DNA of 64,000 bases from P52-10 sp041397365 (GTDB lineage: Bacteria > Pseudomonadota > Alphaproteobacteria > Rhizobiales > Xanthobacteraceae): positions 1 to 64,000 of the forward strand of contig JAWKWT010000008.1 of NCBI GenBank assembly GCA_041397365.1, written 5' to 3'. This document shows, in pieces, positions 58,386 to 64,000 of the stretch. Made by a program: the position numbers and the translations under genes. Numbering within the stretch: position 1 is the first letter of the stretch; each line of letters begins with the position of its first letter. The notes below the pieces were generated by a model. The model worked only from the letters and a program-made list of their open reading frames with translations, searched no databases and was not told where the DNA came from.

Positions 58386-60221
58386 ATGCGCATTCTCGGA
58401 CTGTCCGCGTTCTATCGCAGCTCGCGGCCGCCCCTGCTTGTGGTTGACCTCGTCGCGGCCGCGCAGGAGAACGCTTCACGCGCATCAAGCACGACGCGAG
58501 CTATCGAAAACGCCATCGCCCGTGCCTCGCCGAAGCCGGCGCGGCGCTCGCGATCGACCATGTGGTGTTCTACGAAAAGCCGTTCCTGAAATTCGAGCGG
58601 CTCTTGGAAACCCCTATGTCGCGTTCGCGCCGCGCGGCTTCCGCTCGTTCGCACCACGGCGATCCCGGTGTGGATTCGCATGTTCCAGAAGGACCTGCTG
58701 CGCCGAAAGTTGCAAGCGCTCGCGCCCGACTTCGGCTGGCAGAACCGCCTGCTGTTCGCCGAGCATCATGTAGTCACGCCGCGAGCGCGTTCTTCGCCTC
58801 ACCGCCGTTCCAGAGGATGCCGCGGTGCTGACGATGGACGGCGTCGGCGAGTGGTGTACGACATCGACCGCGATCGGCCACGGCCGCCATCTCGACATCA
58901 AGCGCCGGATGCCATTTCCCGCATTCGCTCGGGCTGCTGTATTCGGCCTTCACCTATTACACCGGCTTCAAGGTCAATTCCGGCGAGTACAAGGTGATGG
59001 GCCTCGCCCCCTATGGCGAGCCGAAATACACCACGCGCAGACCATCCTCGATCACCTGATCGACCTGAAGGCCGACGGAAGCTTCCGCCTCGACCAAAAC
59101 TATTTCGACTATTGCACCGGCCTGACGATGACCAACGAGCGGTTCGCCAAACTGTTCGGCCAGCCACGGACCCGAAGCGACATGCTGACGCCGTTCCACA
59201 TGGTTTATCGCCGCATCAGCGTCCAGGCCGTGACCGAGGATCATGCTGCCGCACCTCGCCCGCGCGCGACGGCGAAGGAAACCGGCCAGAGCAATCTGTG
59301 CCTGGCCGGCGGCGTCGCTGCTTGAACTGCGTCGCCAACGGCAAGATCCTTCGCGATGGAGCGTTCCGTAACATCTGGATTCAGCCGGCCTCGGGCGACG
59401 CCGGCGGCGCGGCCGGGGCGGCGCTCACCGCATGCATCTGTTTCTCGGCAAGGAGCGCAACGCCGACGACGTGCATGATGCGATGAGCGGCAGCTATCTT
59501 GGCCCCGTATTCGCAGAACGAAATCGAGACGCGGCTGCGCAATGCCGGCGCACGCTCAAGACGGTTTCGGAAGACGAGATGATCCGAGGCCGTCGCCTCC
59601 CTCGCTTCGCCGCCGGCGAAGCGGTCGCTGGATGCAGGGGCGAATGGAGTTCGGCCCGCGCGCGCTCGGGCCTGCTCGGTGCTCGGAGACCCCACGCTCG
59701 CCGCAAATGCAGAAGACCCTCAACCTGCGCGTCAAATATCGTGAAAGCTTTCGGCCTTCGCGCCGGCGGTGCTGCGCGAGAGAGGACGTCGCCGACTGGT
59801 TCGAGATCGATTCGGATTCGCCCTACATGCTGCTGGTCATGTCCGCCCCGAACGCCGGCGCGCGATGACGGGTGCGGAACAGGCGCTGTTCAGGATCGAC
59901 AAGCTGAATGTTGCGCGCTCGGATATTCCGGCGGTGACGCATGTCGATTATTCGGCACAGATCCAGACGGTGCATGAAGAGACGAACCCACTGTTTCACA
60001 AGCTGATAAGCCGTTTCAAGGCCAAGACCGGCTGCCCGGTGCTGGTGAACACCAGCTTCAACGTGCGCGGCGAGCCCATCGTCTGCGCACCCGAGGACGC
60101 CTTCCGCTGCTTCATGGGCAATGAGATTGAATTCCTCGCCGTCGGCAACTGCCTGATGCGGAAATCCGAGCAGGACCCGGAACTGAAGCTCGATTACAGC
60201 CAGGCATTCGAGCTGGACTAA
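58386..60221 (+). pseudogene. Carbamoyltransferase (NodU/CmcH/SxtI family), heavily frameshifted
   Basis: Its 1836 bases correspond to the usual 610 residues. Start 'MRILGLSAFY' and end 'LKLDYSQAFELD' are normal. In between, conserved blocks are scattered over all three frames: 'DHVVFYEKPFLKFERL', 'WQNRLLFAEHHV', 'LDQNYFDYCTGLTMTNERFA', 'NLCLAGGVA', 'LNLRVKYRESFRP' and the C-terminal 'GCPVLVNTSFNVRGEPIVC'. I infer at least ten indels; one clear case is GAGAACGC for GAGGAACGC near 58470. The C-terminal 110 residues are uninterrupted. The enzyme family moves a carbamoyl group from carbamoyl phosphate, through carbamoyl-adenylate, to a hydroxyl group. Confidence 0.87.
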
Positions 60222-60563
60222 AATTCTTTTGGCATCATCAAGGGCGCGGAAAAGGCATCCGCCGCCTTTGCCTCGATCTTGAATCGTCTGCCCGGAACCG
60301 CGCCGCCGATTGTCGGTCTTGACACGAAATCCATCTATATTTCAAAGTGATGGAGACTGTTTCGAGCAAGGTCGCCAAGCGAGAATAAGCCCGCTTTGGC
60401 ACGCGCAGCGTCCGCCAAATTTGCAGCTTCCGGTGCGCCGCACATGCAGCGAGCCGCGGCATTTGCGCCGCATACCTTTCAAAACCCCTTGGGAATAAGC
60501 AAAAAATCGGTAATAATGGTATCCGCGGTCGACTGACCGCTGACTCGATTGGAGACGACGTTA
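60222..60563. other. Leader and promoter region of the cold-shock gene
   Basis: This 342-base stretch has no protein-coding potential I recognise. Its right end carries a promoter-like sequence and the 5' leader of the cspA-type gene. Cold-shock mRNAs often have structured leaders; I see no strong hairpin that I would annotate. Confidence 0.5.
60489..60516 (+). promoter_or_regulatory. Candidate sigma-70 promoter of the cold-shock gene
   Basis: TTGGGA and TAATAA are separated by 16 bases, in a locally A/T-rich stretch, 48 bases before the cspA-type start codon. Confidence 0.4.
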
Positions 60564-60767
60564 ATGGCTACCGGTACTGTGAAGTGGTTCAACCCGACGA
60601 AGGGCTACGGGTTCATCCAGCCGCAAGCGGGCGGCAAGGATGTGTTCGTGCATATCTCGGCGGTTGAGCGCGCTGGTCTGAGCACCCTCAATGAGGGACA
60701 GCAGATCGAATACGAAGTTGTCGCAAACCGCGGCAAGGAATCGGCGGAAAATCTCAAGGTCCGGTAA
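60564..60767 (+). CDS. CspA-family cold-shock protein
   Basis: A single cold-shock domain of 67 residues. RNP1 is 'KGYGFIQ' and RNP2 'DVFVHIS', the nucleic-acid-binding strands. 'MATGTVKWFNPTKGYGF' is the standard start, so ATG 60564 is preferred over ATG 60549; GGAGACGACG lies upstream. It probably acts as an RNA chaperone or antiterminator. It is monocistronic. Confidence 0.95.
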   Translation: MATGTVKWFNPTKGYGFIQPQAGGKDVFVHISAVERAGLSTLNEGQQIEYEVVANRGKESAENLKVR

Positions 60768-61259
60768 GGCCATTGCGAAGAAGGGTTGTTCTCAATCGTT
60801 CTTCGGTTTGATCCACTAGACTGACACTTACGCTTATTTCAGGCGGCCGCTGTTAGCACAGCGCTGCTATTGCAAGCAGAGACGATGCTCAGGACCGTTC
60901 GCGATGCCTGCGCATCGCTTTTGCATGTTTAGATGAAAGGTTTTTGCCTGGCGGGTCCAATCGGCGGGCATCATGCCTCGACGGATCGGGCGCTAGCAGG
61001 CCTAAGAAAAAGGAAAAGCCGGCCCGGCGAAAAATCCTTCTCGCGTTCCAAGGCGATATTCAAAGACGACTTCTCGTCATTGGAATCCGTTCTCTTGGGG
61101 AACGTTTCCTCGTGATCCGGGGCGTAGCGCAGCACCGAACCCGGCATCCACTTTCTTTGCGCTGACGATATCCACAGAACACGCCGGTGAGCGGCGCAAG
61201 ATTCCGGGCTGGCGTCTTCGACGCGCCCCGGAATGCCGGCAACCATTTGCAAAAAGCTC
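60768..61259. other. Intergenic region between cold-shock gene and DTW gene
   Basis: This 492-base region contains one terminator-like hairpin at 60901 and otherwise nothing I can name. Short open frames here have no recognisable features. A small RNA ending at the hairpin is possible but unsupported. Confidence 0.45.
60901..60922 (+). terminator. Rho-independent terminator
   Basis: GCGATGC, loop CTGC, GCATCGC, then TTTT. It lies 134 bases after the cold-shock gene, so it either ends a long 3' untranslated region or belongs to an unannotated small transcript. Confidence 0.65.
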
Positions 61260-62063
61260 TTAGTCGCCCTGCCGTTTGTCGCTTGCCGCGCGCTTTTTGC
61301 CCTTCGCAGCGGCGCGTTTTCTTTGAGCACCCGGTCGTTTCCTGTTGCCCGGCGGCCGCGTGATCCGGCGATTTTCCGCCCGATCGAATTCAGGCGAATC
61401 CTGCCTCAGCGCGCGATAGCGCTCCAGCAGACGGTCGAAGCCCGCCAGCAATTGCGTCTCGATATCGGGCGCACGGTCCAGACGGCTCAGCGCGATCGCC
61501 GCCGATTCGATCGTCGAAAGTCCGTCGCGGCGCGGCTCCTTGCGCAGCTTGCCGTAACGCGACGGCCCGGCCGGATTGAGAACGATGCGCTGGCATCGCA
61601 GCATCCACGGATTGCGCCACCACAGCGCCTTCGCCTGGCTCCAGGTCCCGTCGAGCAGGACGATCCCTTCCAGGCTGCGCAGCACGGCCGTCTGGCTCGC
61701 CTCCGCCTCCCCGCGCCGGTCGACGGCGACGATCTCGCGCTCGGGAGCGAGGTCGGCCGGGCGGACCGACCCGAGATACAGCACGCCCCAACTCTGGGGA
61801 TCGACCGTCTCGCCGAGCGCGCGCGACAGGCTCGGCCACGACAGGCCGATTTTCAGTGTCGCATTCGCAAGATGCGCCGTCGTCAGCCGCGCGGTGCCGA
61901 GCGCACGGTCCTGCTCCTGCGGATGCTGGAGAATCAGCAGCGGCGTCCGGTTCTTGAACGGCGTGACGCCCTCGCAAACGCACAGCGGCAAAATCTTGCC
62001 GCAGCGCTCGCACTCCGCTTCGGCTTCTGCTTCGGCGTCCGATCGCAATCCCATGTCTGTCAT
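61260..62063 (-). CDS. DTW-domain tRNA-uridine aminocarboxypropyltransferase
   Basis: A 267-residue DTW protein (start ATG 62063; ATG 62072 would add three residues). The N-terminal 'CERCGKILPLCVCE' is the zinc-binding cysteine cluster, 'LLILQHPQEQDRALGTARL' and 'LLDGTWSQAKALWWRNP' (D-x-T-W) form the SAM-binding core, and 'NPAGPSRYGKLRKEPRRDGL' with 'STIESAAIAL' completes it. The family makes the acp3U modification in tRNA. The C-terminal 40 residues are very basic ('RKRAAAKGKKRAAS'), consistent with RNA binding. Confidence 0.93.
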   Translation of the reverse strand: MTDMGLRSDAEAEAEAECERCGKILPLCVCEGVTPFKNRTPLLILQHPQEQDRALGTARLTTAHLANATLKIGLSWPSLSRALGETVDPQSWGVLYLGSVRPADLAPEREIVAVDRRGEAEASQTAVLRSLEGIVLLDGTWSQAKALWWRNPWMLRCQRIVLNPAGPSRYGKLRKEPRRDGLSTIESAAIALSRLDRAPDIETQLLAGFDRLLERYRALRQDSPEFDRAENRRITRPPGNRKRPGAQRKRAAAKGKKRAASDKRQGD

Positions 62064-62246
62064 GGCGACCATATAGGCACGATCCCGAAGCGAGGGAACC
62101 GGGTTTTCCGCACCCGCGCTGCGACCTGCAACCTTGGATCGCTTCCATGAGGACACCGCGACAAGCCGTATCGAACCGCACGGAACCGCGCTAGCATCCG
62201 CAAAGCCCGGCGAGGCGGCCGGAGCCTTTCGTTTCAGGAGATCATC

Positions 62247-62819
62247 ATGAGCGATCCACACCTCTCGCCGAACAGACTGCCGGACATCCGCTCGATGATG
62301 GCGCAGCACTGGAAACTCTTCCTGGCGGAAGGAATCATTTTCGTGCTGCTGGGGTTTGCCGCGATCATCGTTCCGCCGATCGCCGGGCTCGCCGTCACTG
62401 TCCTGCTCGGCTGGCTGTTCCTGATCGGCGGCATCTTCGGGCTGGTGGCGACCTTCTACGCGCGCGAGATGCCGGGCTTCTGGTGGTCGCTGTTGTCGGC
62501 GGCCGTGACCGTCCTCGCCGGCCTTATTCTGCTGGCGCGGCCGATGGAGGGCCTTCTGACGCTCACCGTGGTGCTGACGGCGTTCTTCATTCTGGAAGGC
62601 ATCGCCACCATCATGTTCGCGCTCGATCACAAGAAGGAATTGTCGGGACGCTGGGGCTGGATGGTCACCGCCGGCGTGTTCGACCTCGTCATCGCCGTGC
62701 TGATTTTCGCAGGGCTGCCGGGATCGGCCCTTTGGGCGATCGGTCTGCTGGTCGGCATCAACATGATCTTTGGCGGCTCGTCGCTGATCGGCATGGCGCT
62801 GGCGGCAAGGCCGAAATAG
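62247..62819 (+). CDS. HdeD-family membrane protein (DUF308)
   Basis: A 190-residue protein with six membrane helices in three pairs, the DUF308/HdeD layout. It begins 'MSDPHLSPNRLPDIRSMMAQ'; helices include 'LFLAEGIIFVLLGFAAIIVP', 'VTVLLGWLFLIGGIFGLVAT' and 'AVTVLAGLILLARPMEG'. HdeD supports acid resistance in E. coli; in this group of bacteria its role is not established. It converges with epmB with 6 bases between the stops. Confidence 0.92.
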   Translation: MSDPHLSPNRLPDIRSMMAQHWKLFLAEGIIFVLLGFAAIIVPPIAGLAVTVLLGWLFLIGGIFGLVATFYAREMPGFWWSLLSAAVTVLAGLILLARPMEGLLTLTVVLTAFFILEGIATIMFALDHKKELSGRWGWMVTAGVFDLVIAVLIFAGLPGSALWAIGLLVGINMIFGGSSLIGMALAARPK

Positions 62820-62825
62820 CCCGCT

Positions 62826-63885
62826 TCAATCTTGCGGCGGATAAAAATGCACGTCGCCGCAATAGTCGGCGACGCGATCGTTCGCGAGCAGATAATTCGG
62901 GCCGACCGGCGACTTACCGTGTCCGCCCGGAATGTCGAGCACGTAATCGGGCTGGCACAGCCCTGAGACGCGCCCGCGCAATTGCCGCATCAATTTCTGT
63001 CCGGCCTCAAGCGTGGTACGCAGATGCGCGGTGCCCGGCGCGAGGTCGCCGTGATGCAGGTAATACGGCTTGATCCGGCATTCGACGAAGGCGCGCATCA
63101 GCGCCTCCAGCGTCGCCGCATCGTCGTTCACCCCACGCAGCAGCACCGACTGGCTCACCATCGGAATGCCGGCATCGACGATCATCGCGCAGGCTTTTCG
63201 CGCACGAACCGTCAGCTCACGCGCGTGGTTGGCGTGCAGCGCGACCCAGGTCGCGACGCCGTCGGTCCGGAGCGCCGCGATCAATTCCGGCGTCACGCGC
63301 TCCGGGTCGGCGACCGGAATGCGCGTGTGGATGCGGACGATCTTCACATGCGGGATCGCGGCCAGATCACGCATGATTTCGTGGAGCCTGCGCGCCGACA
63401 GCATCAGCGGATCGCCGCCGGTGAGGATCACCTCCCAGATCTCCGGATGCGCGCGAATATAGTCCAGGGCGGCCGCGTAAGCCTCCGCGCCGAGCGCGGT
63501 GTCCCTTGCCCGGCCCTGGCACCATCTCGCGGCGGAAGCAGAAGCGGCCAGACGGCGCAGACATGCACATTGGAGCTTGAAACAGCACGCGGTCCGGATA
63601 GCGATGGACGATGCCGGCGACCGGCGAGCGCAGCGGTCGCCGATCGGATCGGCGCGCTCTTCCGGCTTCACATCGAAGTTCGGCGATGTCGGGAAGATAC
63701 TGCCGCGCGATCGGATCGGCGGGGATCGTTCGCGTCGATCAACGCCGCAATTTCGGGCGTCACCGCTACCGCATAGCGCGCCGCGATCCGCTCCAGCGCC
63801 TTCCTGTTGCGAGGCGGACGCAAGATTGTGCGCGATCAATTCGTCGGGGGTGCGGGCGTCGTCTGCGGTCGTTGTCGCTGGCTCA
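62826..63885 (-). pseudogene. epmB: EF-P beta-lysylation protein EpmB (KamA-family radical SAM), frameshifted
   Basis: Repaired, about 355 residues. From about 63500 to the end the frame is intact: 'IWEVILTGGDPLMLSARRL', 'VKIVRIHTRIPVADPERVTP', 'MVSQSVLLRGVNDD' and 'IKPYYLHHGDLAPGTAHLR' are KamA-family signatures. The radical SAM cluster region is split: 'GRFCFRREMV' (last cysteine) lies in another frame, and two bases are missing near 63563 in the C-x3-C-x2-C coding region. Further shifts occur between 63590 and 63850. It moves the amino group of lysine to the beta position before attachment to EF-P. It overlaps epmA by ATGA. Confidence 0.87.
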
Positions 63886-64000
63886 TGAGTCCTCCGAAGG
63901 AGGCATCCACACCACCTGATCGACCTCACCGCGCCCGCCGCCAGCATCACCAGCCGATCGAAACCGAGCGCGACACCGCTCGCCTCCGGCATCGCCGCGA
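63882..64000 (-). pseudogene. epmA: EF-P lysine ligase EpmA, C-terminal fragment at window edge, one frameshift
   Basis: Only the last 40 codons are in view; the gene continues past base 64000. 'EASGVALGFDRLVMLAAGA' is motif 3 of class II lysyl-tRNA synthetase-like enzymes. The end should read 'VDQVVWMPPSEDS' and does so after one base is added near 63943 (GTGAGGTCG for GTGAGGGTCG). EpmA attaches beta-lysine made by EpmB to a conserved lysine of elongation factor P. Confidence 0.82.

Overview
The window looks like chromosomal DNA of a high-GC alphaproteobacterium of the order Hyphomicrobiales, most likely the Bradyrhizobium/Rhodopseudomonas/Afipia group (Nitrobacteraceae). Supporting signs are the aapJQMP amino-acid ABC operon, tandem DUF3551 proteins, a NDUFS4-like complex I protein, an OpgC-domain protein, and several copies of a 'GCATGATC...GATCATGC' palindromic repeat typical of that group. 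This is inference from gene content; no rRNA is present.

Layout. 0-5.6 kb: C-terminus of an RTX calcium-binding protein, a TctC-type solute receptor, tRNA-Asn, a GT4 glycosyltransferase, a TerC membrane protein and a cupin. 5.7-8.8 kb: tRNA-Cys, a small secreted protein and the ycjX-ycjF pair. 8.8-20 kb (minus strand): an MdtABC-like multidrug efflux operon (NodT outer-membrane factor, HlyD adaptor, two RND pumps) followed by a fused ABC exporter. 20-29 kb: CFA synthase, cysteine synthase, the aapJQMP operon and a MetC-type lyase. 28.7-39 kb: a GT39/GT2/LAB_N glycolipid-modification group, then pbpC plus a bacterial alpha-2-macroglobulin. 39-43.5 kb: a cluster of small exported proteins and a redoxin/2OG-Fe(II) oxygenase fusion. 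43.5-51 kb: tRNA-Arg, the two subunits of a methylcrotonyl-CoA-type carboxylase, a complex I accessory protein, OpgC, an enoyl-CoA hydratase and a divergent IclR regulator with a candidate operator. 51-56.5 kb: tRNA-Pro, DUF192, a two-domain cold-shock protein, a sirtuin, glyoxalase I, tRNA-Glu, DUF72 and a D-2-hydroxyacid dehydrogenase. 56.6-60.2 kb: a four-gene cassette (SGNH/GDSL hydrolase, SxtJ-like, 49-residue DUF5989/SxtK-like, carbamoyltransferase) with the same family content as sxtL-J-K-I of cyanobacterial saxitoxin clusters. 60.5-64 kb: CspA-like protein, DTW-domain tRNA modification enzyme, HdeD-like protein and the epmB-epmA pair for EF-P lysylation, cut by the window end.

Two results matter most. 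First, the sxtIJKL-like cassette is the best candidate for an unexplored system; nothing else from a saxitoxin pathway is present, so its substrate is probably a surface glycan or another small molecule. Second, at least fifteen conserved genes are interrupted by one- or two-base frameshifts. Most sites I could resolve are repaired by adding one base to a short G, C or T run, which points to sequencing error and not true gene decay. I give such genes their full reconstructed span and mark them as pseudogene-like.

There is no CRISPR array, insertion sequence, integrase or prophage gene in the window.
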